Shown here: piece after piece, positions 17,010-25,790 of the stretch
Layout: each line of letters starts with the position of its first letter
Numbering within the stretch: the first letter of the stretch is position 1
NCBI GenBank assembly: GCA_019120575.1
Contig: DWUU01000022.1
Location: 40,244-104,243, forward strand
Length of the DNA: 64,000 nt
Source of the DNA: Candidatus Mediterraneibacter quadrami
Lineage (GTDB): Bacteria > Bacillota > Clostridia > Lachnospirales > Lachnospiraceae
Direction of reading: 5' to 3'
Translations under genes and position numbers: made by a program
The notes under the pieces: model-generated
Seen by the model: only the letters and a program-made list of their open reading frames with translations
Database searches by the model: none
What the model was told of the DNA's origin: nothing

Positions 17010-17033
17010 AAAAATCATTTTAAAATGATTTTT
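17010..17033. other. 24-bp perfect AT-rich palindrome
   Basis: Arms AAAAATCATTTT and its complement meet without a spacer; the sequence AAAATGATTTTTT recurs at 17055-17067. It lies just past the end of the minus-strand DUF2812 gene. It could be a terminator core or a protein-binding site; the hairpin would have no free loop unless the centre opens. Confidence 0.6.
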
Positions 17034-17074
17034 CCCAACAGAAATATCACTCTAAAATGATTTTTTACTAATTT

Positions 17075-17599
17075 TTATTGCTCAATCCCGTTTTTCTCCG
17101 CCTCGAGCCTGCTGATCACTTTCTGCATCTTGAACGCCGCTCTACCGCAGGCCGCTGTTAAAACAGCGATCAGCACAGCGAATCCCCAGGCGATCCCAGT
17201 GCCCGTAACCCCTCCGATCACTTCTACCAGAAAGCAGATCAGCTCCAGCGCGATCACGCCCATGAACATCTTCAGTATCTTCCGGTAATGTCCGATCATG
17301 GACTCCGTGTCCGTATACAGTTCAAAGGGTCCATCCGCCGCCCGCTTCCTCAGGATGATCCAGAATCCCCAAAGCGCAACTATCTCGATCCCCAGGTCTG
17401 TCATCAGTTCCCGATACTCATCGCTGACATGATAGGCGTGGTCTCCAAAGTCGATCTGGTAGATCCACTCCCCTTTCTCGCATCTTTCAAAACTGTAAAA
17501 TCCGGCAAAAAATCCTTTCAGCGCCCAACCATCCGACACCATCTGATTCAGCCATTTTGTCTCCTGATCTTTATCAAAATATAACCGGAATCTGATCAT
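17075..17599 (-). CDS. DUF2812 membrane protein
   Basis: 174 residues from MIRFRLYFDKDQETKWLNQMV, with GAGGAGGTGG in front; an ATG seven codons upstream overlaps the padR stop and is rejected. The N-terminal 85 residues form the soluble DUF2812 domain (QMVSDGWALKGFFAGFYSFERCEKGEWIYQIDFG). Two membrane helices at about 110-130 and 138-155 follow, then a short coiled tail. DUF2812 proteins are regularly encoded directly after a PadR regulator, as here, and are thought to act with it; their biochemical role is unknown. Confidence 0.85.
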   Translation of the reverse strand: MIRFRLYFDKDQETKWLNQMVSDGWALKGFFAGFYSFERCEKGEWIYQIDFGDHAYHVSDEYRELMTDLGIEIVALWGFWIILRKRAADGPFELYTDTESMIGHYRKILKMFMGVIALELICFLVEVIGGVTGTGIAWGFAVLIAVLTAACGRAAFKMQKVISRLEAEKNGIEQ

Positions 17600-17612
17600 A
17601 ACATCCACCTCC

Positions 17613-17930
17613 TCATGCACGGTCCATCAGGCCCGCATTTCCAAGCAGTTCCGCAAGCCGCGCCCGCTCCGTCTCAAATACTTCTTTTCCCGCTTCTGTG
17701 ATAATATATTCCTTCTTCTTCCTTGACTCAGTCTCCTGGCTCACCACGCGGATCCACCCGCGCTTCTGCATGGTCTGCAACGCTCCGTAGAGCGTACCCG
17801 CCCCGAGACTCACCCGCCCCTTTGTCAGTTCCTCCACTTCCTGGATCACGCCGTATCCGTGATTCGGATGACGTAAGGAAAGAAGGATATAGAAAAAAGC
17901 TTCGGTAAGAGGATTATCTTTCTCCGACAT
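17613..17930 (-). CDS. PadR-family transcriptional regulator
   Basis: 105 residues of the short PadR-s1 class. The winged helix reads EAFFYILLSLRHPNHGYGVIQEVEELTKGRVSLGAGTLYGALQTMQKRGWIRVV, with the conserved Tyr-Gly pair and LGAGTLYGAL recognition helix. A short C-terminal dimer helix follows. AAGGAG lies before the ATG. It is 13 bp upstream of the DUF2812 gene, and its own promoter carries a palindrome, so it probably represses itself and DUF2812 until an unknown signal arrives. Confidence 0.9.
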   Translation of the reverse strand: MSEKDNPLTEAFFYILLSLRHPNHGYGVIQEVEELTKGRVSLGAGTLYGALQTMQKRGWIRVVSQETESRKKKEYIITEAGKEVFETERARLAELLGNAGLMDRA

Positions 17931-17962
17931 AAGACCACTCCCTTCTCGATATATCGTTCAAT

Positions 17963-18007
17963 GATATATTATGATTATAATATATCGCCTTACGTTATAT
18001 TTGTCAA
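17963..18007 (-). promoter_or_regulatory. padR promoter with overlapping operator
   Basis: TTGACA, 17-base spacer and TATATT on the minus strand. The -10 lies inside a perfect inverted repeat at 17963-17986 with ten-base arms GATATATTAT and ATAATATATC around GATT. A second palindrome, CGATATATCG, is at 17947-17956. This suggests PadR autorepression through two sites. Confidence 0.72.
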
Positions 18008-18040
18008 GAAAAAACGGCAGATATTTTTTAATATCTGCCG
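18008..18040 (-). terminator. Terminator of the broken AAA-ATPase gene
   Basis: Arms CGGCAGATATT and AATATCTGCCG, followed on the minus strand by six T. The T run abuts the -35 of the padR promoter. Confidence 0.88.
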
Positions 18041-18060
18041 CCGCATAAGCACAATGTCGA

Positions 18061-19150
18061 TCATTCCTTATTTTCTTCCTCGATCCTGCATTGATGCTTC
18101 CTTGTCTTTCTATCATAATTGATCCCCACAAGAAGGATTTTCCCCCGATAGTCTTCCAGACTTTTACAGTATTCCTTTTCCCGGATCTGGCTGATCGCCG
18201 TCTCCGTATCCTGGTTCCATTTCAATTCCACAACGATCGCCGGCTTCTCCGGATATTTTTTTCTCGGGATATATACCATATCCGCAAAGCCTTTCCCCGT
18301 CGGAAATTCCCTGTGGACTGTATAAAAAGCCCGCGCCGCATACAACGCAAGAGAGATCGTATAACTCAGCGCATTTTCATCATTATACTGCAGATGCGCT
18401 GTTTCCAGATGTGCCTGCTCGATGCCCCGAACGGCCAGACTTTCATTTTTCTGCAGTATTGCGTTTAGTGTATCCGCAGAATCTTTCAGCGCTTTTGAAA
18501 CCGGTCCCCAGTCCGAAGCAGAAACGGCATTTACATACTCACTGCGGATCTCGTTATTGGGGATAAATGCCGCGCGGTTCTTCTCGTCATACGCCAGATA
18601 TCCCAGATGGATAAGCAGCGTCAGGACATCATCCTCTGTCCGGAATGTCGTCATATCATTCGTGAAGCTGCCTGTATTTACCGGAACGGCTTCACCTGCG
18701 ATCATGCTTAACACGTCGTCCCGCAGTCCGTCAAAATTCATATCAATATATAGTTTCAACGCCTCAAAAGACTCCGTCTGGTTCCAGTAATTCGCCACTT
18801 TTCCGAACTGCATGCAGTTGACCACCGACCGGGGGCTGTACACCGACAGATCATCACCCAGACTGTACCCGTCATACCAGTTCTTTACTTCATCAGGAGC
18901 GATCCCATACCGGTCGCATAGTCCGCTGACTTCATTTTCTGTAAAGCCGACCTGCCCGGCTGTAATATGCTGAAAGCATGTTTGCCGCCATAGATTTGCC
19001 AAAACGACGCGGACGGCTTACACAGATGTTCTGCTGCTGGGTATTGATGACTTTATTCGTATACCGGATCAGATCCGTCTTATCCACATAGATTTCCGAA
19101 TTCAGCGCTCTTATGAAATTGTCATTTGAAGGATTCAGATAACTCCCCAT
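18061..19150 (-). pseudogene. Broken AAA-ATPase / PD-(D/E)XK nuclease family gene
   Basis: The N-terminal piece (18932-19150) reads MGSYLNPSNDNFIRALNSEIYVDKT...SRPRRFGKSMAANMLSAYYSR, with a Walker A of type RRFGKS. It then runs out of frame at RAGRLYRK and stops. The rest of the protein continues in another frame from about 18962 as GQVGFTENEVSGLCDRYGIAPDEVKNWYDGY through KFVVELKWN-type nuclease residues (PAIVVELKWNQD) to 18061. Family members normally have roughly 150-170 residues between these blocks, including Walker B and sensor segments, so an internal deletion plus frameshift removed most of the ATPase domain. A ribosome binding site (GGGAGG) is still present. Confidence 0.85.
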
Positions 19151-19211
19151 ATCCCTGCACCTCCCTGCGTTTTAACTGCCGTTCTGCCGGCTGCATACTC
19201 GCCGGCTGTGA

Positions 19212-19904
19212 TCACACTTTGAACCGGTATCCCACGCCCCAGATCGTCTCGATATACTGCGGATGTGAGGTGTCATACTCAATCTTCTCGCGGATCTTCT
19301 TGATATGCACGGTCACGGTCGCGATGTCGCCCACGGACTCCATATCCCAGATCTCCCGGAACAGTTCTTCCTTCGTATACACATGGTTCGGATGCCCTGC
19401 CAGGAATGTCAGCAGGTCGAATTCCTTGGTCGTAAAGGACCGTTCCTCGCCGTTCACCCACACGCGCCGCGCGGTGGTGTCGATCTTCAGGCCGCGGATC
19501 TCGATCACTTTATTCTCCTCCACGTTGCTGCCGATCAGCCGCTCATAACGGGCCAGATGCGCCTTCACACGGGCAACCAGTTCGCTGGGGCTGAAAGGCT
19601 TGGTCATATAGTCATCCGCGCCGAGCCCCAGGCCGCGGATCTTGTCGATATCGTCCTTCTTCGCGGACACCATGATGATCGGAGTGTTCTTCTTATCCCG
19701 GATCTGCCTGCAGATCTCAAATCCGTCCACGCCGGGCAGCATCAGGTCCAGAATGATCAGGTCAAAGTCCCCGTTAAGCCCCATCTCAAGGCCGGTCTGA
19801 CCGTCATTGGCCACTTCCACTTTAAAGCTGCTCAGTTCCAGATAGTCTTTCTCAAGATCAGCGATGCTCTCTTCATCTTCTACAATCAAAATACGCTTAC
19901 TCAT
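19212..19904 (-). CDS. OmpR-family response regulator
   Basis: 230 residues. The receiver domain (1-120) has DEES-type acidic pocket EDEES, phosphoacceptor Asp in LIILDLMLPGVDG, and Lys in MTKPFSPSELVARV. The C-terminal winged helix (about 135-230) includes EFDLLTFLAGHPNHVYTKEELFREIW and TVTVHIKKIREKIE. It is the first gene of a two-gene signalling operon: its stop overlaps the start region of the kinase on the opposite reading order, i.e. kinase and regulator frames overlap by eight bases at 19897-19904. Target genes are not evident locally. Confidence 0.93.
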   Translation of the reverse strand: MSKRILIVEDEESIADLEKDYLELSSFKVEVANDGQTGLEMGLNGDFDLIILDLMLPGVDGFEICRQIRDKKNTPIIMVSAKKDDIDKIRGLGLGADDYMTKPFSPSELVARVKAHLARYERLIGSNVEENKVIEIRGLKIDTTARRVWVNGEERSFTTKEFDLLTFLAGHPNHVYTKEELFREIWDMESVGDIATVTVHIKKIREKIEYDTSHPQYIETIWGVGYRFKV

Positions 19905-20952
19905 CGATCGGTACCTCCTGATATTTTCTGATCACAAAATACATTGTCGTACCAGCGCCCTCATCACTGGTGGCCCAGATATTGCCTCCGTGCTCCTCGA
20001 CGATCTTTTTTACAATGGAAAGGCCGATGCCGCTTCCGCCCTTGGATGAATTTCTGGATGCATCCGTGCGGTAGAACCGGTCGAAGATGTACGGCAGATC
20101 CTTTGCCGCGATGCCCTTGCCATTGTCACCCAGTTCAACCTGGATAAAGTCTCCCACGTCCTTTATTTCCATCGTCACCTTTCCCTGCTCCTTGTCCATG
20201 TATTTCAGGGAATTGGAGACGATATTATTGATAACCCGCCTCAGCTGTTCCGGATCCACGATCACCTTGCAGTCCTCCGGCATGGTGTTCCGGTAGGTAA
20301 ATGCGACGCCCTTTCCGTCCAGCTCCATGCGCAGATCCTCCGCACAGTCCTCAAAATAATCCCGCGCCGAAATGGTGGCGAAATTATAGGGGATCCTGTT
20401 CGTATCGATCTTAGAATAAAAGGTCAGCTCGTTGATCAGCAGATCCATCTCGCTGGTCTTATTATATATTGTCCGGATATATCTGTCCATCTTTTCCGGC
20501 GTGTCCGCCACCCCGTCCATAATGCCTTCCACATACCCCTTGATGGTCGTGATCGGCGTCTTCAGGTCATGGGAAATATTGCTGATCAGCTCTTTATTTT
20601 CCCGGTCGAACCGGACCCGCTCCTCCGCCTGGCTCTTCAGACGCATGCGCATCTCCTCAAAGTCCTGGCAGAGCTGCCCGATCTCGTCGTCCGATTCCTG
20701 CCGGATCTCAAAGTCCAGATTTCCTTCCTTTATGTTGCGCGCCGCCTTCTGAAGCCTTGACAGCGGCACGGACACGGACCGGTAGATCCAGTAGATCAGA
20801 AGCGCGGTCGTGATAAATACGAGCAGCATATAGAGCTGCAGCACCTCGCCGGCCTCGCCCGGGCCGATGGCGTACACCGCGATGGTCATGAAGATGACCG
20901 GCAGGATCATGACGGTCAGAAAAACGATAACCAGTTTTGTTCTCAGTTTCAT
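19897..20952 (-). CDS. Sensor histidine kinase
   Basis: 351 residues from MKLRTKLVIVFLTVMIL, with AGAGGAAC in front; an upstream in-frame ATG lies inside the preceding terminator. Two close membrane helices (about 7-28 and 38-58) leave almost no extracellular part. HAMP is at about 58-112, HisKA has the phosphorylated histidine in NISHDLKTPITTIKGY, and the N-box is INNIVSNSLKYM, G1 DNGKGIA and G2 GSGIGLSIV. The near absence of an external domain suggests sensing within the membrane. Transcribed before and overlapping the response regulator gene. Confidence 0.92.
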   Translation of the reverse strand: MKLRTKLVIVFLTVMILPVIFMTIAVYAIGPGEAGEVLQLYMLLVFITTALLIYWIYRSVSVPLSRLQKAARNIKEGNLDFEIRQESDDEIGQLCQDFEEMRMRLKSQAEERVRFDRENKELISNISHDLKTPITTIKGYVEGIMDGVADTPEKMDRYIRTIYNKTSEMDLLINELTFYSKIDTNRIPYNFATISARDYFEDCAEDLRMELDGKGVAFTYRNTMPEDCKVIVDPEQLRRVINNIVSNSLKYMDKEQGKVTMEIKDVGDFIQVELGDNGKGIAAKDLPYIFDRFYRTDASRNSSKGGSGIGLSIVKKIVEEHGGNIWATSDEGAGTTMYFVIRKYQEVPIDE

Positions 20953-21000
20953 GGACTGTTCCTCTTTTCCGCACATTATATGCACAAAGTCTGTTACCGG

Positions 21001-21036
21001 ATAAAAGAAGCCGGGCACATACTCAGATGCGCCCGG
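21001..21036 (-). terminator. metK terminator
   Basis: Arms GCCGGGC and GCCCGGC with an imperfect extension, followed by TTCTTTTAT on the minus strand, 24 bases after the metK stop. Confidence 0.82.
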
Positions 21037-21060
21037 CACTCTGAAATACCTGTAAATATT

Positions 21061-22248
21061 TTACAGATATTTCTTTAATGCGTCAACTTTGTCCAGTTTT
21101 TCCCACGGCAGATCCAGATCCGTGCGTCCGAAGTGTCCGTACGCCGCCGTCTGTTTGTAGATCGGCCTGCGCAGGTCCAGCATGCGGATGATGCCCGCCG
21201 GACGGAAATCAAAGTTCTCTCTTAAGATCTCAACCAGTTTCTCGTCGGACACCTTGCCGGTCCCGAATGTATTTACGGAAATGGATGTCGGATGCGCCAC
21301 GCCGATGGCATAGGACAGCTGGATCTCGCACCGCTTCGCCAGTCCCGCCGCCACGATGTTCTTCGCCGCGTACCGCGCCGCATAAGCCGCAGAACGGTCT
21401 ACCTTCGTGCAGTCCTTTCCGGAAAATGCACCGCCGCCGTGACGCGCCATTCCGCCGTATGTATCAACGATGATCTTGCGTCCGGTCAGGCCGCTGTCGC
21501 CGTGAGGTCCGCCGATCACGAACCGGCCCGTCGGATTGATGAAGAATTTAGTCGCCTCATCAGTCATGCCTGCCGGGATCACCGCATCAAATACATGCTT
21601 CCTGATATCCGCATGGATCTGCTCCTGGGTCACATCCGGGTCGTGCTGGGTGGAAAGCACCACCGCATCCAGTCGTTTCGGCATATGGCTTTCATCGTAC
21701 TCGACCGTTACCTGCGTCTTGCCGTCCGGACGGAGATAGGGCAGCGTGCCGTTCTTTCTCACTTCGGTCAGTCGGCGCGCCAGCTTGTGCGCCAGTGCGA
21801 TCGGATAGGGCATATATTCCTCCGTCTCATCGGAAGCATAGCCGAACATCATACCCTGGTCGCCCGCGCCGATGGCATCAATGTCATCCTCAGACATGGT
21901 ATGCTCTTTCGCCTCCAGCGCTCTGTCAACGCCCAGCGCAATATCCGCCGACTGCTCGTCGATAGTCGTGATCACACCGCAGGTGTCCGCGTCAAACCCG
22001 AATTTACCTCTCGTATATCCGATCTCGCGCACCGTATCGCGCACGATCTTCGGGATGTCCACATACGCCTGTGTGGTGATCTCTCCCATAACCATGACCA
22101 TGCCGGTCGTACAGCATGTCTCACATGCCACGCGGCTCATCGGATCCTGCTCCATCAGCGCATCCAGAATCGCGTCAGAGATGGCGTCGCACATCTTGTC
22201 CGGATGGCCTTCTGTAACCGATTCAGATGTAAACAATAATTTCTCCAT
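21061..22248 (-). CDS. metK: S-adenosylmethionine synthetase
   Basis: 395 residues from [30 protein letters not shown], with AAAGGAG before the ATG; the longer frame reads into the riboswitch terminator. It forms SAM from methionine and ATP. Signatures [12 protein letters not shown] and [19 protein letters not shown] are both intact. The gene is preceded by a SAM-I riboswitch that closes transcription when SAM is plentiful. Confidence 0.98.
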   Translation of the reverse strand: MEKLLFTSESVTEGHPDKMCDAISDAILDALMEQDPMSRVACETCCTTGMVMVMGEITTQAYVDIPKIVRDTVREIGYTRGKFGFDADTCGVITTIDEQSADIALGVDRALEAKEHTMSEDDIDAIGAGDQGMMFGYASDETEEYMPYPIALAHKLARRLTEVRKNGTLPYLRPDGKTQVTVEYDESHMPKRLDAVVLSTQHDPDVTQEQIHADIRKHVFDAVIPAGMTDEATKFFINPTGRFVIGGPHGDSGLTGRKIIVDTYGGMARHGGGAFSGKDCTKVDRSAAYAARYAAKNIVAAGLAKRCEIQLSYAIGVAHPTSISVNTFGTGKVSDEKLVEILRENFDFRPAGIIRMLDLRRPIYKQTAAYGHFGRTDLDLPWEKLDKVDALKKYL

Positions 22249-22345
22249 GTAAACTCTCCTTTCCACCGGGTTCCCCGGCATGACTTTCTCTTCGGACCGT
22301 CTGTCATGCGTCAGCCCGGATCTCCCGGCCGCATGAAATAAGAAA

Positions 22346-22487
22346 GCAGCCCGCACAAGCGGACTGCCGATATTATCATCCCAACAATCCTCTTATTGTT
22401 CGATCACTCGCTCAGGTTGGCACCTTCCTTGTCAGGGGTTGCCGCAGCTTCACAGATCCTTTGTATCTCCACTGCTCTGAATAAGAG
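22346..22487 (-). promoter_or_regulatory. SAM-I (S-box) riboswitch controlling metK
   Basis: The minus strand shows P1 arms CTTATT and AATAAG (22390-22487), CAGAGCAGTGGAGATA, the core GCTGCGGCAACC and AAGGTGCCAACCTGAGCG, all typical S-box elements. The aptamer is followed by a terminator with arms GCAGTCCGC and GCGGGCTGC and a T-rich tail (22346-22367). SAM binding is expected to favour the terminator. Confidence 0.95.
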
Positions 22488-22520
22488 AAAGTATTCTATA
22501 TATTTTTGCTACAGTAAGAA

Positions 22521-22549
22521 ACTTTACTATGTACGGTCATAAAAGTCAA
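22521..22549 (-). promoter_or_regulatory. metK leader promoter
   Basis: TTGACT, 17-base spacer and TAAAGT on the minus strand, about 30 bases before the riboswitch. Confidence 0.7.
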
Positions 22550-22581
22550 GAGAATTTATGGTTTTTTCATTTTTACAGTTC

Positions 22582-22611
22582 AAAAAAGGATACGGAAAAC
22601 TCCGTATCCTT
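22582..22611 (-). terminator. murA terminator
   Basis: Arms AAGGATACGGA and TCCGTATCCTT around a four-base loop, then a T run on the minus strand. Confidence 0.88.
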
Positions 22612-22627
22612 CTGCGCATTCCTGATT

Positions 22628-23920
22628 TCAGCCGACCTTCAGTCTGAACTTCTGGATCTCTTTTTCATTCGTCACTTTCTCAATCACACCGCCGAGGCTT
22701 CTGAGCTTCTCATCGAAGCGCTCATATCCTCTCTGGATATACACGATATCATCCACAATGGTGATGCCTTCCGCCGCAAGTCCGGCGATGCACAGCGCCG
22801 CTCCGGCTCTTAAATCCGGTGCGCTCACGCGGGCTCCGGAGAATTTCTCCACGCCTTCAATGGTCGCAGAATTGCCTTCCACTTTCGCCTGTGCGCCCAT
22901 ACGCGCCAGTTCGCCCAGATATTTGAAGCGGTTTTCAAAAATACTCTCTGTGATTGTGCTGGTTCCCTTTGCAAGGGCAAGCGCCACCCCGATCTGCGGC
23001 TGCATGTCCGTCGGATATCCCGGATACGGAAGGGTTTTTACCTGGGTACTCTTCAGGCGGCCTTTTGCCACAACGCGCACCGCATCGTCAAACTCTTCCA
23101 CCTCGCATCCGATGTCGATCAGTTTCGAGATCGTCGCCTCGAGATGTTTCGGGATCACATTCAGCACGGTGACATCCCCCCGGGTTGCCGCCGCGGCAAA
23201 CATAAATGTTCCCGCCTCGATCTGATCCGGAATGATCGGATATTCTGTCTTGTGAAGCTTACGCACGCCTCTGATCTTGATCACATCCGTGCCGGCCCCT
23301 CTGATATTTGCACCCATGCTGTTGAGGAAGTTGGCCACATCCACAACATGAGGCTCTTTCGCCACATTTTCCATGATGGTAAGTCCCTCGGACATTGCCG
23401 CGGCCATCATGACATTGATCGTCGCACCCACGGACACCACATCAAAATAGAGATGGGTTCCTTTCAGATGTTCTGCTTCTGCAACGATCTTTCCGTGCTC
23501 GATATCCACGTCCGCACCGAGTGCGCGGAACCCTTTCAGATGCTGATCGATCGGCCTGCTGCCGATATTGCATCCGCCCGGGAGGGCCACTTCCGCCCTC
23601 TTGTACTTGCCGAGCAGAGCACCCAGCAGGTAATAGGATGCGCGGATCTTCTTAATATAGTCATATTCAATATCAAAATTCGCGATTGTGCTGCCGTTGA
23701 TCCGGACCGTATGTCTGTCCAGTCTCTGTACCACTGCGCCGATCCCGCTGATGGCTTCAAGCATTACATTGATATCATTGACATCCGGCAGATTGTCGAT
23801 CTGAACAGTTTCGTCCGTCATGATCGCTGCAGCCAGGATGGCAAGAGCTGCATTTTTGGCGCCGCCGATCTCCACTTCACCGACAAGCGGGTTACCGCCC
23901 TTGATAATATATTGCTCCAT
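22628..23920 (-). CDS. murA: UDP-N-acetylglucosamine 1-carboxyvinyltransferase
   Basis: 430 residues. It transfers enolpyruvate from PEP to UDP-GlcNAc, the first committed step of peptidoglycan synthesis. IKGGNPLVGEVEIGGAKNAALAILAA contains the conserved Lys-Asn. The active-site loop reads ALPGGCNIGSRPIDQH with the catalytic cysteine present, so it should be fosfomycin-sensitive in principle. Many Firmicutes carry two copies (murA1, murA2); this may be either. GAGGTG precedes the ATG. Confidence 0.96.
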   Translation of the reverse strand: MEQYIIKGGNPLVGEVEIGGAKNAALAILAAAIMTDETVQIDNLPDVNDINVMLEAISGIGAVVQRLDRHTVRINGSTIANFDIEYDYIKKIRASYYLLGALLGKYKRAEVALPGGCNIGSRPIDQHLKGFRALGADVDIEHGKIVAEAEHLKGTHLYFDVVSVGATINVMMAAAMSEGLTIMENVAKEPHVVDVANFLNSMGANIRGAGTDVIKIRGVRKLHKTEYPIIPDQIEAGTFMFAAAATRGDVTVLNVIPKHLEATISKLIDIGCEVEEFDDAVRVVAKGRLKSTQVKTLPYPGYPTDMQPQIGVALALAKGTSTITESIFENRFKYLGELARMGAQAKVEGNSATIEGVEKFSGARVSAPDLRAGAALCIAGLAAEGITIVDDIVYIQRGYERFDEKLRSLGGVIEKVTNEKEIQKFRLKVG

Positions 23921-24002
23921 ATTGCACCTCGACTCTGATCTTATTATCTTATTTGTATTCCCCTTAGTAATTCAAGTCTGGTATATTTTTGCTCATATGC
24001 AA

Positions 24003-24563
24003 TTATTGTAGTGTTCTCCCGGGCTTCTTGTCAAGTTTTTTCCGGGAATACGTCTTCTTTTTATATTTTTTTACCGCTCTGAGCACATTTCCGATGGTAT
24101 CTTCAATCCGGCAGCCGTCCTCGCATACGGTAATATCCGCGTACTTTTCGAAATACGGAACGCGCTCCCAGTACAGATCTTTGAGCGACTGACCCTCTTT
24201 CAGGACTACCCCCCGCTTCTTCGGATTACGGATCCTCCTTTTTATTGTCGGATAGGACGCCTTTAAATATACGATTATTCCGATCTTTTTATAATGCCGC
24301 ATAGCCTCTTCGCAGTATATCACGCTTCCGCCCGGAGAGATCACGGAATTCTCCGCCTGAAGCGAAGCATTGATCCGGTTCTCGATCTTCAGGAAGCCTT
24401 CCTGCCCCTCTTCTGCGATAATCTCACGCAGCAGTTTATGTTCCTGTTCCTGGATCAGCAGATCCCCATCGATAAAATTCATCCCCAGCCGTTTTGCGAC
24501 TACGATGCCGACCGTGCTTTTTCCGACAGCCGGCATACCGATAAATACAAGGTTCTTTTTCAT
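24003..24563 (-). CDS. aroK: Shikimate kinase-like enzyme
   Basis: 186 residues. Walker A is GMPAVGKST, followed by AKRLGMNFIDGDLLIQ with the shikimate-binding Asp, and SPGGSVIYCEEAM resembles the GGG-V motif. Shikimate kinase phosphorylates shikimate at O3 in aromatic amino acid synthesis. Differences from the family (FIDGD in place of FxDxD, and a lysine-rich tail KKYKKKTYSRKKLDKK) leave some doubt; a related small-molecule kinase is possible. It is isolated from other aro genes. AGGAG precedes the ATG. Confidence 0.75.
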   Translation of the reverse strand: MKKNLVFIGMPAVGKSTVGIVVAKRLGMNFIDGDLLIQEQEHKLLREIIAEEGQEGFLKIENRINASLQAENSVISPGGSVIYCEEAMRHYKKIGIIVYLKASYPTIKRRIRNPKKRGVVLKEGQSLKDLYWERVPYFEKYADITVCEDGCRIEDTIGNVLRAVKKYKKKTYSRKKLDKKPGRTLQ

Positions 24564-24602
24564 ATTATTTCTCCTGTTGTATGCCGCCGGATCTTCCGCT
24601 GT

Positions 24603-24962
24603 TTACCAGAACCTCCGGCTTCTTCTCCTCTGTCCGCATCTCCGGCGGTAGAGCTCTTCGCAGAGCATCACCCCGGTCAGTTCCATAAGCCGTTCTTCAT
24701 CCAGATCTTTCTCATGCGCCGCTGCGTTCTCGCAGGCTCTCCTGCACATCAGACGGATCTGCAGCTTATCCGGATATCGGTCATAGATCATACTGTTCTC
24801 ATATTCCATACGGTCGCACTCCTCCTCCACATAGGGAAGGATCCGCCGCGGCATATCCGGATACAGACTTTTCAGATACTCCGCATCCAGTCGCTCCGTC
24901 CGGTCGTCATCATAAGAAAAAGGCATCGGATACGCCATATAATACGGCAGTTTCTCGTACAT
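24603..24962 (-). CDS. Hypothetical protein, 119 residues
   Basis: MYEKLPYYMAYPMPFSYDDDRTERLDAEYLKSLYPDMPRRILPYVEEECDRMEYENSMIYDRYPDKLQIRLMCRR... . The N-terminus is tyrosine/proline-rich, the middle helical and acidic, and the C-terminus strongly basic (RRRCGQRRRSRRF). It has GGGAG before the ATG. No membrane segment or known motif is seen. The PYVEEECDRMEYENSMIYDRYPD pattern recalls small uncharacterised clostridial proteins with spore or cell-surface contexts, but I do not recognise the family. Confidence 0.65.
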   Translation of the reverse strand: MYEKLPYYMAYPMPFSYDDDRTERLDAEYLKSLYPDMPRRILPYVEEECDRMEYENSMIYDRYPDKLQIRLMCRRACENAAAHEKDLDEERLMELTGVMLCEELYRRRCGQRRRSRRFW

Positions 24963-25018
24963 GCGCTTCTCACTCCCGAAATAGATTTCTCTACGGATAC
25001 TATATGCGGATACAAAGA

Positions 25019-25040
25019 CAGCGGTGAACGCTCACCGCTG
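25019..25040 (-). terminator. Terminator after the FHA gene
   Basis: Arms CAGCGGTGA and TCACCGCTG, then TCTTTGT on the minus strand. Confidence 0.7.
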
Positions 25041-25054
25041 CATAATCAACTGCA

Positions 25055-25633
25055 CTAATAACGGGCCCTCTGCGCACCGGGATCCGGGCTTTCCCGAAGG
25101 ATCTTCTGTACCTCCAGCCGGGTCTCACCGATCCCGATGATATCATCCCTCTGGATCACAACCGGCTTGTCGATGCGCACGCCGTTCAGATAAGTTCCGT
25201 TCCGCGACCCTTCATCTTTCAGATAGAGCTTATCCCCGCGGCGGATGATCGCACAGTGCAGTTTCGAAACTCTGCCGTCTCCGATGACCGGAAGAAACTT
25301 CTCATACATGTTTCCCTCCTGGCTGCGTCCGATCCCGACCGCATCATAGAATGTAAAGCTGTACTTATCCCAGCTGTCAATATCTTCCATGAGGATCTTC
25401 CAGCGAAGCTTCTGCTTCCTAGCGCGGCGGTCCTGTGCCGGCGCGGCTGCCGCCTGCTGCCTGCGCCTCGGCGGCTCGTCATATTCGTCTTCTTCATCCT
25501 CGTCATATCCGCCGCGGCCGCGTCTTCCGCGCGATACGCCTGCCGCACTGTTCTTCTTCATGCCTGCAAATGATACACTGAGCATAAGGATGCATCCGGC
25601 GGCAAGTATAAACATTATAATCCAGTAAAACAT
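25055..25633 (-). CDS. Membrane-anchored FHA-domain protein
   Basis: 192 residues. One membrane helix (about 2-24) is followed by a low-complexity linker rich in Arg, Gly, Asp and Glu (about 30-75). The FHA domain at about 95-180 has the phosphothreonine-binding signature GRS...RVSKLHCAI...DEGSRNGTYLNGVRI. FHA domains bind phosphothreonine peptides made by Hanks-type Ser/Thr kinases, so this protein probably collects phosphorylated partners at the membrane, perhaps in cell-wall or division control. No kinase gene is in the window. Confidence 0.88.
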   Translation of the reverse strand: MFYWIIMFILAAGCILMLSVSFAGMKKNSAAGVSRGRRGRGGYDEDEEDEYDEPPRRRQQAAAAPAQDRRARKQKLRWKILMEDIDSWDKYSFTFYDAVGIGRSQEGNMYEKFLPVIGDGRVSKLHCAIIRRGDKLYLKDEGSRNGTYLNGVRIDKPVVIQRDDIIGIGETRLEVQKILRESPDPGAQRARY

Positions 25634-25790
25634 ATTATTTTCACTCCTCTAAGGTTTAATACTACTATACTTTTCTTTCCCGGGCAAGTAAAAGGTCACT
25701 TTTTGTCAAAACATGCGGTAGTAAAAGCCCCTTTTCTGTGTTAGAATATGTGTGGTTGCAACGAATTTACAAATGTTTCAGGAGATGATT

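Noticed and set aside
16857-17060. 67-codon plus-strand frame after the short transcript
   Set aside because: It begins inside the terminator hairpin and has no ribosome binding site or recognisable composition.
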